From Macrobrachium rosenbergii (Eukaryota; Arthropoda; Malacostraca; Decapoda; Palaemonidae), in contig NC_089794.1 of assembly GCF_040412425.1 (NCBI RefSeq), positions 13,101,103-13,165,102 on the forward strand: a stretch of DNA of 64,000 bases, read 5' to 3'. A model generated the notes under the pieces. It made no database searches and was not told the origin of the DNA. It saw nothing but the letters and a program-made list of their open reading frames with translations. The translations under genes were made by a program, and so were the position numbers. This document shows positions 1 to 9,615 of the stretch, piece after piece; the first letter of the stretch is position 1, and every line of letters begins with the position of its first letter.

Positions 1-127
1 TCTTCGGGGCACACAAAAGTACTTGGCACGCTGTCTTTTAATTTTAAATGTCGTTTCATTTTGAACTTTCCCATTGGCTTCAGCTAACAAACAAAATCAC
101 GCGCTTATTTTTGTGATTTCTTAGCGT

Positions 128-240
128 GTGTATATATATATATATATATACATACATACATACATACATACACATACATACATGTATGTATATACACATG
201 CACACCCAAGCGCGCACACACATTATGTATATGTATATTA
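128..240. repeat. (TA)n/(CATA)n compound microsatellite
   Basis: A TA dinucleotide run passes into CATA tetranucleotides and then mixed CA/TA. The short open frames over it are artefacts of the repeat. Confidence 0.95.
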
Positions 241-500
241 CAGAAATGATAATCCTTGTTATACAGTATATCTTCCTTATGGAATGTGAAAGAAAATGAA
301 TGCTATCAAAATAAGGAGGGCAACATTTAAAAAAAGATTTTAAACGTTGAAGTTCCAAATGAAACGTTCGAGAAACGAAAAACATAATAAACAAAGGTGT
401 ATACGGTAGGCATTTAAGTGCCAAAAATTCGAATATCTGTGGGTGGAAGTTTTTAAACGATCCTAATTTTATAAATTTGCCACATATCAAAAAGAAAACT

Positions 501-745
501 AAAAACAGAGCAAATATAACAGCTAAATTGAAAAAGGTCGTAAATATTAAAGCAAAAATTAATGCTTGCGACGGTAAGTCTTTCTCCTGGAATAAAAAAA
601 AATAGTCTACGTATTATAAAGAAAATTAAAAACACAACAAATGGAACAGCTAAATTGAAAATATTATCAATATTAAATCTAATATTAATACTTGCTACGG
701 CAAGTCTTTCTCCTGGAATAAAAAAGAATAAAAAAAAAAACACGA
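501..745 (+). repeat. Two-copy tandem duplication, period about 128 bp
   Basis: The segment from about 501 recurs from about 629. Both copies contain 'acagctaaattgaaaa' and end with 'aagtctttctcctggaata' followed by an A-rich run. The copies differ at many positions, so the duplication is old. The 129-residue open frame across it (562-951) is explained by the duplication and matches no protein I recognise. The A-rich end followed by a GC-richer segment (to about 930) could be the 3' end of a retroelement, but I cannot name one. Confidence 0.75.
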
Positions 746-989
746 AAAAAGATGCCATGTCAGCGACGCTCCAAATCCAGGTAGTTAATGAGGCCAGGTG
801 CCACGCGAGCAGGTCGTCCGTGGCACCTCCAAGCTGCCTAATTATACAGTGTCGTAATTATCCCAGGTACAGTGACCACGCCACTATCGCCCGTCGCCCC
901 ATAGAAGGAAATACAACAAAAAATAAAAATACAGCGTCGTCAAATTGCTAACGCTGGTGACACGTCCGAGAAGAAGTCACGCTTTTATC

Positions 990-990
990 T

Positions 991-1016
<26 letters not shown>
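990..1016. repeat. Poly-T tract
   Basis: An uninterrupted run of T. It could be the 3' tail of a minus-strand retroposed sequence, but no element body was recognised. The following 240 bp are T-rich and otherwise featureless. Confidence 0.8.
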
Positions 1017-1021
<5 letters not shown>

Positions 1022-1257
1022 AGTAGGTTTTTTGCGTCTATAGTTTTTATTTTTCATTTTTTTTCTACGGGTTTTAAGGGGTATTTTTGGGGGGTGTTTC
1101 ACATATTGATTTATTTATTATATATAGGTTTCAAGAATATTTTTTTTTTATTTTGGTGTTCGTGTATTTATTTTCATATTTTATATTTTTCACTATCCGA
1201 CAGTTATAATTAGGATTAGGAATTACGTTTATTCATAAAAAGTCTTTTTATATAAGA

Positions 1258-1259
1258 TG

Positions 1260-1294
<35 letters not shown>
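1258..1294. repeat. (AAT)n tract bordering the retrotransposon 5' end
   Basis: A TAA/AAT trinucleotide tract lies immediately upstream of the retrotransposon at 1295. A similar tract follows its 3' end at 5871-5915. Dong-type non-LTR elements are known to insert into TAA repeats, so this is probably one half of the target. Confidence 0.85.
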
Positions 1295-1298
<4 letters not shown>

Positions 1299-1310
1299 GG
1301 TTTAGCTCAT

Positions 1311-1366
1311 CAATGGACTGGTTAAGCAACAATGGGGCTGGTCAGTCATTGGACGGGTGACCGCTC
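1311..1366 (+). promoter_or_regulatory. 5S rRNA-like segment at the retrotransposon 5' end
   Basis: The stretch contains 'gttaagcaac' followed after about 20 bp by 'ggacgggtgaccgc'. These resemble the box A/intermediate and box C parts of the internal control region of animal 5S rRNA genes, in the right order and at about the right spacing. The rest of 5S rRNA is missing or unrecognisable, so this is not a 5S gene. It may have served as an RNA polymerase III-type internal promoter for this element or for a SINE fused to it. Downstream, 'cctcagtctactcagctg' and 'aatgggtacct' recall sequences seen in animal SINE heads. Confidence 0.65.
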
Positions 1367-1490
1367 TCCTCGGCGTTGATTCCTTGGGAAAGGATCTTTA
1401 CCACAATTTCCTCAGTCTACTCAGCTGTAAATGGGTACCTAATCCCGATGGGGTAGGGTCCAGCTATGGGTTAAATAGCAAAACTCAGCA

Positions 1491-2558
1491 ATGATGGAAA
1501 GAAATGGAAGAACAAACGACAACGACGTAAATGGAACCTCTGGCAAGAGAGGAGCTTCGTCCAGGAGCCAGGTATACAGCCCAATCAACAGGGAGGATGG
1601 TCGGGTACTTGGAGGTCGTCATCCAGCAACTGACCACCACAGCGACAGTAACCAGCAAACAGACACTGGAGCCACAGAGGCAAACCAGAAAAAGAAATGG
1701 ACAAAAGAAGAAAATAAGGAAATATGGGGATGCTACATCAGAAGCAGCCTGACAGAAAGAGAATACAGAAGCCTGGTCAACATTTGGAATGAGAGAAATA
1801 ACACCCCTCAAACAGAACAGAGGCTGGCAGACCAAGTAAGGAACAAAGAAAAAGAACTGGCTCTCCACAACAGAAAGAGAAGAACTGGAAAGACTAATTA
1901 CACCCAACACTGAAGGAAGGACAAGAAAACGAGCTAAGAGAAGATGACACAGGAAACAACAGGGATGATGAGCTACCAAACAACAATACATGAGGAAACA
2001 CGGAAGGTGTAACAGAGAGGTCAGAATGGGTGGTAAAGATCAGACAATGGACTAAGCCAGATACAGAAAGAACAAAGATCCAATCCATGAAAGCCCACAA
2101 CACAAAGAAACTAAGGGAGAAAACAAGTTATTGAAATAATGAGATTAATACACACCACCAGTATCACATAAACAAATAACCTGGCATATGCAGGAACAAG
2201 ACTAGTTGTAGAACTCATGGCAATACAAACACCAACACCACCATCACAACCAACCCAACAGAAACCAAAACAGCAACCGCCTTGGAAAAGGCTCATGGAA
2301 AAACAAATCATGGCGATGAGATCTGACTTGAGTAAACTGAAAGAGATGGCAGAAAAGAGGCTAAGAAGCAAGAAAACAAGAGAGGGACTGAATGAGAAAT
2401 ACAAAGTACAGGAGAAGGGGCTAAACAACACATTACAAGATATAAAACAGAGGCTTAAAGACAAAGCACGTAAGTTCCAACGGTACATGAACAGGAATAA
2501 AGGATACCAACAGAACAAACTCTTCGGAACCAACCATAAACGAAGCCAAACGAGGTAA
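1491..2558 (+). pseudogene. Retrotransposon ORF, N-terminal part with Myb-like domain (broken)
   Basis: The first open part, 1491-1913, encodes 140 residues from an ATG just after the 5' UTR. Around residues 69-125 lies a Myb/SANT-like pattern starting KKKWTKEENKEIWGCY, typical of the N-terminal DNA-binding region of R4/Dong-like proteins. The frame is lost at about 1905. Stops and frame changes follow to 2216, and a lysine/glutamine-rich linker is open again in 2217-2558. In a working element this region would bind target or element DNA and lead into the reverse transcriptase. Here it is non-functional. Confidence 0.7.
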
Positions 2559-2638
2559 GAGACAGGGAAAACATATGGAGCAATCTGGTATCACACAGCA
2601 AACATGCAACATGGCTCCAGGAAGTCAAGGCAGAAGAA

Positions 2639-4228
2639 ATGGGGAGAATAAAACAAAGATTCACTGAGGTCACGACAGACACAGTCAGACACCAGCTAAA
2701 GGAAATGCCCAACTGGAAAGCCCCGGGTCCCGATGAAGTCCATGGATACTGGCTCAAAAACTTCAAGGCCCTACACCCACGAATAGCAGAACAGCTCCAG
2801 TATGGTATCACAAACCACTATGCGCCCAAATGGATGACCACAGGGAGAACATCCTTAATACAGAAAGACAAGAACAAGGGAAATATAGCAAGTAACTACG
2901 GGCCTATCACCTGCCTATCAATAATGTGGAAGTTACTAACCGTTATCATCAGTGAACGGCTATACAACTACTTAGAGGATACAAACACCATCCCCATCAA
3001 CAGAAAGGTGCAGAAGGAAGTGTAGGGGCACAAAAGACCAGCTCCTGATAGACAAAATGGTAATGAAGAATAGTAAGAGAAGGAGAACCAACCTAAGCAT
3101 GGCATGGATTGACTACAAGAAAGATTTCGACGTGATACCGTGCATGTGGCTAATAGAATGTCTGAAAATATATGGGGTATAGGAAAACACCACCAGCTTC
3201 CTAAAAAATACAATGCGCAACTGGAATACAGTACTTACAAGCGCTGTTATAAGACTAGCAGAGGTTAACATCACGAGGGGGATCTTTCAAGGCAACTCAC
3301 TGTCCCCACTACTCTTTGTAGTAGCCATGATTCCCATGACAAAAGTACTGCAGAATATGGATGCTGGGTACCAACTCAAGAAAGGAGGAAACATAATTAA
3401 CCATCTGATATTCATGGGTGACATCAAGCTGTATGGTAAGAGCATCAAGGAAATAGATACCCCAATCAGACTGTAAGGAGTGTATCTGGGGCATCAGGAT
3501 GGAGTTTGGAATAGAAAAATGCACCTTGGTCAATATAAAAAAGGCAAAGTAACAAGGACTGAAGGGATAAAGCTATCAGACGGGAATAGCATCAAACACG
3601 TAGATGAGATGGGATACAAATACCTGGGAATAATAGGAGAGGATATAAAGCACCAAGAGATGAAGGACACGATCAGAAAAGAGTATATGCAGAGACTTAA
3701 GGCAATACTCCAGTCAAAACTTAACGCTGGAAACATGACGAAAGCCATAAACACATGGGCAGTACCAGTAATCAGATACAGCGCAGAAGTAGTGGAGTGG
3801 GCGAAGGCTGAACTCCGCAGCATAGACCAGAAAACTAGAAAACACATGACAATACACAAAGAACTACACTCGAGCAAATACAGACAGACTATACATAATA
3901 TGAAAGGAAGGGGGGAAAGGGCTACTATGCGTAGAGGACTGCATCAACATCGAGAGCTGAGCACTGGGACAATATCTGAAAACCAGTGAAGACAATTGGC
4001 TAAGGAGTGCATGGGAAGAAAGACTGATAAAAGTAGACGAAGACCAAGAAATATGCAGAGACAGGAGAATGAAAAACAGAACAGAGGAATGGCACAACAA
4101 ACCAATGCACGGACAGTATATGAGACAGACTAAAGAACTGGCCAGCGATGAAACATGGCAATGGCTACAGAGGAGAGAACTCAAGAAGGAAACAGAAGGA
4201 ATGCTAGCAGCGGCACAAGATCAGCCCC
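2639..4228 (+). pseudogene. Retrotransposon reverse transcriptase region (broken, catalytic motif altered)
   Basis: Recognisable reverse transcriptase pieces occur in order: NWKAPGPDEVHGYWLKNF (about 2712-2765), LIQKDKNKGNIASNY, then palm motif A as [10 protein letters not shown] (about 3102-3131), motif B as FQGNSLSPLLF (from 3285) and motif C as FMGD (3411-3422). Relatives have FQGD and a double aspartate (xxDD) at B and C, so one catalytic aspartate is replaced by glycine. A thumb-like region follows (KYLGIIGED, then NTWAVPVIRYS). The frame breaks at about 3015, at in-frame stops near 3181 and 3474, and again near 3909-3960. Beyond that the protein continues in another frame up to the inserted transposon. 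It would once have copied the element RNA at the nicked target. Confidence 0.85.
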
Positions 4229-4231
4229 TTA

Positions 4232-4251
4232 GGCTGGGCGCACACTGAGAC
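4232..4251 (+). repeat. Left terminal inverted repeat of the Harbinger-type element
   Basis: It reads GGCTGGGCGCACACTGAGAC and is preceded by TTA. It pairs with 5118-5136, with one extra G at the outer end. Just inside (4279-4301) are tandem GGGCA pentamers, and the right subterminal region is similarly rich in TGCC/CTGC. Confidence 0.85.
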
Positions 4252-4325
4252 ACAGGGCATCGCAGAGCAGGGCAGACTCAGGGCAGGGCAGGGCAGGGCA
4301 GGTCAGCATAGGTGTGGTGCGCACA

Positions 4326-4678
4326 ATGAGAAGCAGTCTGTCATCCTATGCAGGTCCTGTGACTGTGGCTGCCGCTCATGATTACCTGAGGAACCTCAGT
4401 TCAGAATCTGACTCAGAAAATGAATTCGAGAATACTTTGTTATATGACATTTGTAGGGGAAAGAGATCACTGTGGAGTGAGTACATGGCCAAGAGGAATA
4501 CCCATGGTGCATTTGGTTTAACATCTGAGTTGAGTGATGCAAGATTCAAGAATTATTTCAGATTAAGCAGAGAGCAATTTGATGAGGTGCATAACATGAT
4601 ACAAAGTGACATATCATCTGAAGGTTGCAACACCCAAAAACCAATCGGGAGTAGAGAAAAACTGGCTGTGTTTTTAAG
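4326..4678 (+). CDS. PIF/Harbinger-like transposase, exon 1 fragment
   Basis: From an ATG at 4326, about 118 residues are open to a consensus splice donor, AAG|GTAAGT, with GT at 4679-4680. The segment DARFKNYFRLSREQFDEV followed by GSREKLAVFLR matches the region just before the catalytic core of HARBI1/PIF transposases. In relatives it continues into a tyrosine-leucine-alanine stretch, which here would lie in the next exon. That exon is missing, because the right end of the transposon is only about 460 bp further on. An acidic serine-rich stretch (residues about 25-38) precedes the domain. A full transposase would cut and paste its element at TWA targets. This piece cannot act alone but may be transcribed. 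Confidence 0.75.
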
Positions 4679-5117
4679 GTAAGTTTTATTTTCCTTCATG
4701 TCTTTCTTTCTGCAATATAGGAACGGAGGAAAAAATCCACTGATGAACAATTCCCTTTTCTTTTGACCTGTAATATTGCCTCCATAATGTCATTATAATG
4801 GATAACTGTAAAAAGGAAAAATAACAGGGAAAACAGTGTTGATAAGCACACAGGACTTTCCAAGAGATTCATCAGAAATTAACAAAATCATCAGACATAT
4901 GACTTTCACATTATATAATAATTTGGCGGATTACTGAGCGAGTTACTTCCTGTGCCGCATGTGCACAGAAAACTGTTTTTCAAACACTGGGTGACGCAGG
5001 CCGAAGCAGGTCTGCCCCTGCGCTGTGCTGTCTGTGTGGCAGTGTGTGCACTTACATTTATAATGGTGAAATGCAGTTTTCTGCCCTGCTCTGTGCTGCA
5101 TTGCCTGTGTTGCCTGC

Positions 5118-5136
5118 GTCTCAGTGTGCGCCCAGC
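5118..5136 (-). repeat. Right terminal inverted repeat of the Harbinger-type element
   Basis: The plus-strand sequence 'gtctcagtgtgcgcccagc' is the complement of the left end and is followed by TTA. About 40 bp inside it carries 'tctgccctgctctgtgctgc', mirroring the left subterminal 'gcagagcagggcaga'. Confidence 0.85.
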
Positions 5137-5139
5137 TTA

Positions 5140-5764
5140 AGAACTAGACATGTTCAAAGACCAATAGATGGAAATAACATCTCCCCATATGCATCCATAT
5201 GCAGGAAGAGCAATATGAAAGACGAGACCATCAACCACATAGCAAGCGAATGTCCGGCACTTGCACAGAACCAGTACAAAAGGAGGTATGATTCACTGGC
5301 AAAAGCCCTCCACTGGAGCCTGTGCAAGAAACACCAGCTAGCTTGCAGTAATAAGTGGTACAAACACCAACCTGAGGGAGTGATAGAAAACGATCAGGCA
5401 AAGATCCTCTGTGACTATGGTATCAGAAAAGATAGGGTAGTACGTGCCAGTAGACTAGACGTGACGTTGATTGACATAATCAAGAAGAAAGTATCAGTCA
5501 TTGATGTCGCAATACCATGGGACACCAGAGTAGATGAGAAAGAAAGAAAAAATTGATAGTTATCAAGACTTGAAAATCGAAATAATAAGGATATGGGATA
5601 TGCCAGTAGAAATTGTACCCATAATCATAGGAACACCAGGCACGATCCCAAGATCCCTGAGAAGGACTCTGGAAAAACTAGATGCCGAAGTAGCTCCAGG
5701 GCTCATGCAGAAGAGTGTGCTACTTGAAACAGCGCACGTAATGAGAAAAGTGATGGACTCTTAA
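5140..5764 (+). pseudogene. Retrotransposon C-terminal region: zinc-knuckle remnant and RLE-like endonuclease (broken)
   Basis: Homology resumes right after the transposon. At about 5196-5250 it reads ICRKSNMKDETINHIASEC. Relatives have a CxxC...HxxxxC zinc knuckle here, and the second cysteine is serine. The endonuclease-like part follows, with RLDVTLID (about 5452-5475) and SVIDVAIPWD (about 5494-5523), where relatives carry the PD...D nuclease residues. The frame breaks at about 5548; the second copy shows that 2 bp were lost in GAGAAAGAAAG-type sequence. The C-terminus (KIDSYQDLKIEIIRIW to RKVMDS, stop at 5762-5764) is intact in the new frame. The domain would nick target DNA to prime reverse transcription. 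Confidence 0.8.
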
Positions 5765-5915
5765 GGAGGCTGGATGCAACCAGAAACCCGACACTATAAA
5801 AACCACCCAGTCGAATAAGATAAAAACCACCCAGTCGACTAGGATGACTGTAATAGACCCCCCTCCCCCCCAAATAATATTAGTAATAATAATGATAATA
5901 ATAATAATGATAATG
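5765..5915 (+). other. Retrotransposon 3' UTR and AAT-rich tail
   Basis: The 3' UTR contains 'aaaaccaccca' twice and 'gatgactgtaatagacc', which is shared with the second copy at 6885-6975. It ends in an imperfect AAT tract at 5871-5915. This shared end defines the element's 3' terminus. Confidence 0.75.
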
Positions 5916-6720
5916 AGCACACCTAATTGATAACACGGGTGACATATTGGAAATGTAGTCACACCTTTACCTGTTTCTACCTTCAGAAAAGAGCTATTTT
6001 CCTCATGGATGTTAAGGCATTAAGTATTTATGTCAGTGCAATTGTTTATATATGTATGTGTATAATTTCTTATTTTTTCCGAAAATAACAGGTATCCTGT
6101 TTCATGTTTAATAGTTTAGTGCTCAATTATTTTGTTAGTACTTGATTATTTTTCAAATTTTTGGCTTATGTGTTATTTCCCAAGATTTCTTAGGAACATA
6201 TCTTCGTAGTTTTACTGTATTTTGGCTGTATTTCCGTCACTGAGTATTTTTGAATTTGTCTTTCCTAAAGGCTTTGAAACAAGTATATATTTTTGGTTTA
6301 TATTGCATTTTTTATGCGTATTTTCAAGACGTTTTGTTTGTAAGCCTTGAACTTCAAAAACGTTAACTGCCTTATTTTACATTTCCCGTGCTTTTACACA
6401 CAATTACATATTTATATTACCAAAATGAAAACATTCTTTGAGCGTCGCCACACCCTCTCACAAAAAAAAAAAAATACCCAAGTCAACATTCGGTTGACTG
6501 CAATATTCGCCGTAAAATTCGGCGACGCGTGTATCAGCCCTTATCAGTACCGAATTCGGCAATTAGTGTCAAGATAATACCGTCTCTTTATCAGGAATAC
6601 ATCTGAGAAAGTCATAATGAGAACACGACGAGAATAATGCAATGAGAAATTGTCACTCGTATCGCATTTATTAACGGGTCTGTCTGGGAGGGCGCTTTGG
6701 CACAGCGTTCACACAAGTAG
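5916..6720. other. AT-rich sequence without recognised features
   Basis: There are short poly-A and poly-T runs and no convincing gene. The 76-residue open frame at 6347-6577 has no recognised domain. Confidence 0.5.
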
Positions 6721-6810
6721 TAATGTTGATCATTATAGTGATAATTATTGCATTTTATCGTTTATCAATTTCCTTTATTAATATCATTATTGTTACTGCT
6801 GGTGTTTCTG

Positions 6811-6876
<66 letters not shown>
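6811..6876. repeat. (CTA)n microsatellite
   Basis: About 22 CTA/ACT units lead into 'aatataataataaaa', which forms the tail of the minus-strand retrotransposon copy. Confidence 0.95.
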
Positions 6877-6884
6877 ATATAATA

Positions 6885-7261
6885 ATAAAAATAATTTTGA
6901 TTTTGGTCTATCACAGTCATGCTATTCGACTGGGTGGTATTTATAGTGTGGGGATCCGGGTTGCATCTTGCCACCTTAGGATTCCTTCACTTTTCCCACT
7001 GTGTGCGCTCTTTCTAGTAGCACACACTTCTGCAAGAATCCTGGAGCTACTTCGGCATCTAGTTTTTCCAGATTCCTTCTCAGGTATCTTGGGATCGTGC
7101 CTAGTCTTCCTATGATTATGGGTGCAATTTCCACTGGCATATCCCATATCCTTATTATTTCGATTTTCAGGTCTTGATACTTATCAATTTTTTCTCTTTC
7201 CTTCTCATCTACTCTGGTGTCCCATGGTATTGCCACATCAATGAGTGATACTTTCTTCTTG
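6885..7261 (-). mobile_element. Second Dong/R4-like retrotransposon copy, 5'-truncated
   Basis: On the minus strand, 7236 to 6976 encodes the same C-terminal segment as 5510-5764: AIPWDTRVDEKEREKID, then KIEIIRIWDMPVEI and a terminal KES. It is open throughout the retained part, unlike the first copy. The 3' UTR shares 'catgactgtgatagacc' in slightly changed form. The copy begins where the (ATT)n tract at 7262-7330 begins and ends in the AAT/CTA tract at 6811-6890. It therefore looks like a truncated insertion into a trinucleotide repeat. Confidence 0.85.

Positions 7262-7330
<69 letters not shown>
7262..7330. repeat. (ATT)n microsatellite at the retrotransposon truncation point
   Basis: A perfect ATT run of about 23 units, directly adjoining the 5'-truncated end of the minus-strand retrotransposon copy. 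Confidence 0.95.
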
Positions 7331-7570
7331 CAACCTTTCTTTAGTTTACAGCAAAAGCCAGTATGTTACAGTTGTTTATTTGTTAGTATTAAGTTTACTG
7401 AGCCACGTGGTATGCATGTTTTTTAATAAATACAATTCCTGGGAATATCTAATAACTATATGAGAGTACGTCATTGTATTCGGGATGGCAGTGACTGAGA
7501 TTCTCTGTCACTTGCACTCGGGCAAATAATATTCAAATGTTACCTGAAGTCTTCACCAAAAATAGGATTT

Positions 7571-7586
7571 GTTATTATTATTATTA

Positions 7587-7629
<43 letters not shown>

Positions 7630-7662
7630 GTTATTATTATTAGCAGTAGCAGTAGCAGTATC
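7571..7662. repeat. (ATT)n and (AGCAGT)n microsatellite
   Basis: An ATT tract with small interruptions is followed by short AGCAGT units. Confidence 0.9.
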
Positions 7663-7819
7663 GCATTATCATTATTTTAACTTCTAATTCATTGTCATCG
7701 CTCATAATATGTTTTTTCTTTTTCCCGTGCCATAATCTTAAATAGCTTCTACGATCTGGAGAACAGACAACATATCGGGACAGCAATTCAGAAACCTCAT
7801 GTCACATCACTGCCTTTCA

Positions 7820-7842
7820 CCCCCTCCCTCCCTCCCTCCCCT

Positions 7843-7879
<37 letters not shown>
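7820..7879. repeat. (CCCT)n and (CA)n microsatellite
   Basis: Short CCCT units run into about 17 CA units. Confidence 0.95.
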
Positions 7880-7881
<2 letters not shown>

Positions 7882-8254
7882 CACCCCACAAAATACAGGT
7901 AATCACACGCAGAACATATATCAGAACTAGATAGATATTCTATCAGGAGATTTCCATCCGTGCAATAGTTTCGTAACTGCAGAAAACCAAAGAAATTAGG
8001 GTGAGTTTTTACCACAGCTGAAATGTCAGTATGATATTGATTGTGGATTTATCGGAATTTCTTCAGTAATTGTGAAATAATGTCCGTTTATTATTGATAT
8101 AATTATTGCAGAATAGTTATAATATTACCTCTCTTTTGGTTAATAATAATAATTATAAAATTCTATTCTAGGTAATAATAGTGATAACAGCAACAACAAC
8201 GAAATCATTATTATTACCAATCAGAAAAAGGAGTAGTGCTGTTACATTTACGAC

Positions 8255-8255
8255 A

Positions 8256-8311
<56 letters not shown>

Positions 8312-8340
8312 TAATAATAACAATAATAATAATAATAACT
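8255..8340. repeat. (AAT)n microsatellite
   Basis: An AAT run with occasional GAT/CAA interruptions. Leucine-rich minus-strand frames over it are artefacts. Confidence 0.95.
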
Positions 8341-8391
8341 GATTTCCAGTGCTGTCATGTTCATTTATTCTCTGTAGTATTAGCAGCAAAA

Positions 8392-8437
8392 GCGGCATAG
8401 TAGTAGTATTAGCAGTAGTAGTAATAGTAGCAGTAGT

Positions 8438-8470
<33 letters not shown>
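8392..8470. repeat. (AGT)n/(AGC)n microsatellite
   Basis: Degenerate AGT/AAT/AGC units lead into a pure GCA run at about 8441-8470. Confidence 0.9.
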
Positions 8471-8472
<2 letters not shown>

Positions 8473-8754
8473 TAGTCTAACCTCCACCAACATGAGAGGA
8501 GCAAAGGTACCCATCACCTGTGCGACCTTTATTGAGACGCTAAATTGACCCTGAGAAGTCAAGCCACATCCTGAGCTATCCTGCCATCCCTGTATTTACT
8601 GTGTCACTCTCTAGGATGTCACTACTCCAGGATGTCAAAGGAGGACGTCAGTTATAATAAGTGCTGATAATTAGGAGTGTGATTTAATAGAATTATGAAA
8701 GATGTTAGGGATAGAAATGATCACGCATATAAATTTAAAATATCGTTTTAGTGA

Positions 8755-9615
8755 ACGAGGCGAGTGCTTTGAACACTGTCTTCTCTTGTGGAAAGAATGT
8801 AATCCCATTCGATCAGATGTAGTCACCTTCCTGATCAAGCAAACATTAAGTATAATCTCATTCGATGCGTAGCCATCCTTCAGAACACTGTTCTATCGGA
8901 TGTAGTCAGGTCTCCCTGAATACTGTCATCGAGTGTACGTGGATGTAATTAATTCTACACGTAGCGATAGGTCTGACCACTGCCTTTGCGCAATGAAAAA
9001 ATATTTTATCCCGTTTGACCGTATGTAGTCATCGTTCCGAATAGTCTTCAAGCATACATAAATGAAATTTAATTCATCTGAACATAAAGCTCGTTCAGAT
9101 ACTGTCTTCCCGTTTGGGGGAAAAAATATATATATATAATCTCCATCGATTAGATGTAGACATCGTCCTGAATGCTGCCTGCAGCCATACATATAAATAA
9201 AATATAATTCAAGTGAAGGCACAGATCGTTCAGAATACTATCTTCCAGTATTGAGAAAAATGTAATCCCGATCGATCAGATGGAGCAATCATTCCGAATA
9301 CTGTCTTCAGGCATACACTAATGAAATCTTTTTCAACTGAACGTAAAGATTGCTCTGAATACTATCTGTCTGTATGGGAAAAAATGTAATTCCTCTTTAT
9401 CAGATGTAGTCATCGTCCAAAATACTGTCTGCAAGCTTAGATGAATGTAATCACATTCAAAACGCAGCGTTCCATCTGAACACTGTCTTCCAGTAAGGAA
9501 AAAAAATGCAATCCCGTTTTATCGAACAGTGTCTTCGGTCAAATGAAATCTCATTCACCTGAACGCAAAGATCGGATAGAACACAGTCTTCCCATACAGG
9601 AAAAAATGTAGTATT
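8755..9615. repeat. Decayed tandem repeat, unit about 120-140 bp
   Basis: The phrase 'actgtcttcc' followed by '(g)ggaaaaaatgtaatcc' recurs near 9097, 9237, 9362 and 9482. It alternates with 'gatcagatgtagtcatcgtcc' and 'cataaatgaaat' type phrases. Spacing drifts from 140 to 120 bp and copies are well diverged, so this is an old minisatellite or satellite fragment of about seven copies. Confidence 0.75.

Larger units (their letters stand above)
4232..5136 (+). mobile_element. PIF/Harbinger-type DNA transposon nested in the retrotransposon
   Basis: The ends are inverted repeats: 'ggctgggcgcacactgagac' at 4232-4251 and its complement at 5118-5136. Each side is followed by TTA (4229-4231 and 5137-5139), the 3-bp target duplication typical of PIF/Harbinger. 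Inside is the first exon of a Harbinger-like transposase. The catalytic DDE part is absent, so the copy is an internally deleted, non-autonomous derivative of about 905 bp. The insertion splits the retrotransposon coding region, whose homology resumes directly at 5140, so this is the younger insertion. Confidence 0.85.
1295..5915 (+). mobile_element. Dong/R4-like non-LTR retrotransposon, nearly full length, inactivated
   Basis: In order along the plus strand are a 5S-rRNA-like 5' segment, a Myb-like DNA-binding region (about 1695-1860), a lysine/glutamine-rich linker, a reverse transcriptase (2639 to about 4228) and a C-terminal region with a zinc-knuckle remnant and an endonuclease-like domain (5140-5764). 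A short 3' UTR ends in an AAT-rich tail. This order and the motifs match the RLE-encoding Dong/R4 group; the clade name is from memory of related proteins. The reading frame is broken by several stops and frameshifts, two reverse transcriptase motifs carry substitutions, and a DNA transposon interrupts the gene at 4232-5136. Without that insertion the element is about 3.7 kb. Confidence 0.85.

Noticed and set aside
1311..1366. A genuine 5S rRNA gene
   Set aside because: Only part of the internal control region is recognisable, several positions differ, and the 5' half and terminal stem are absent.
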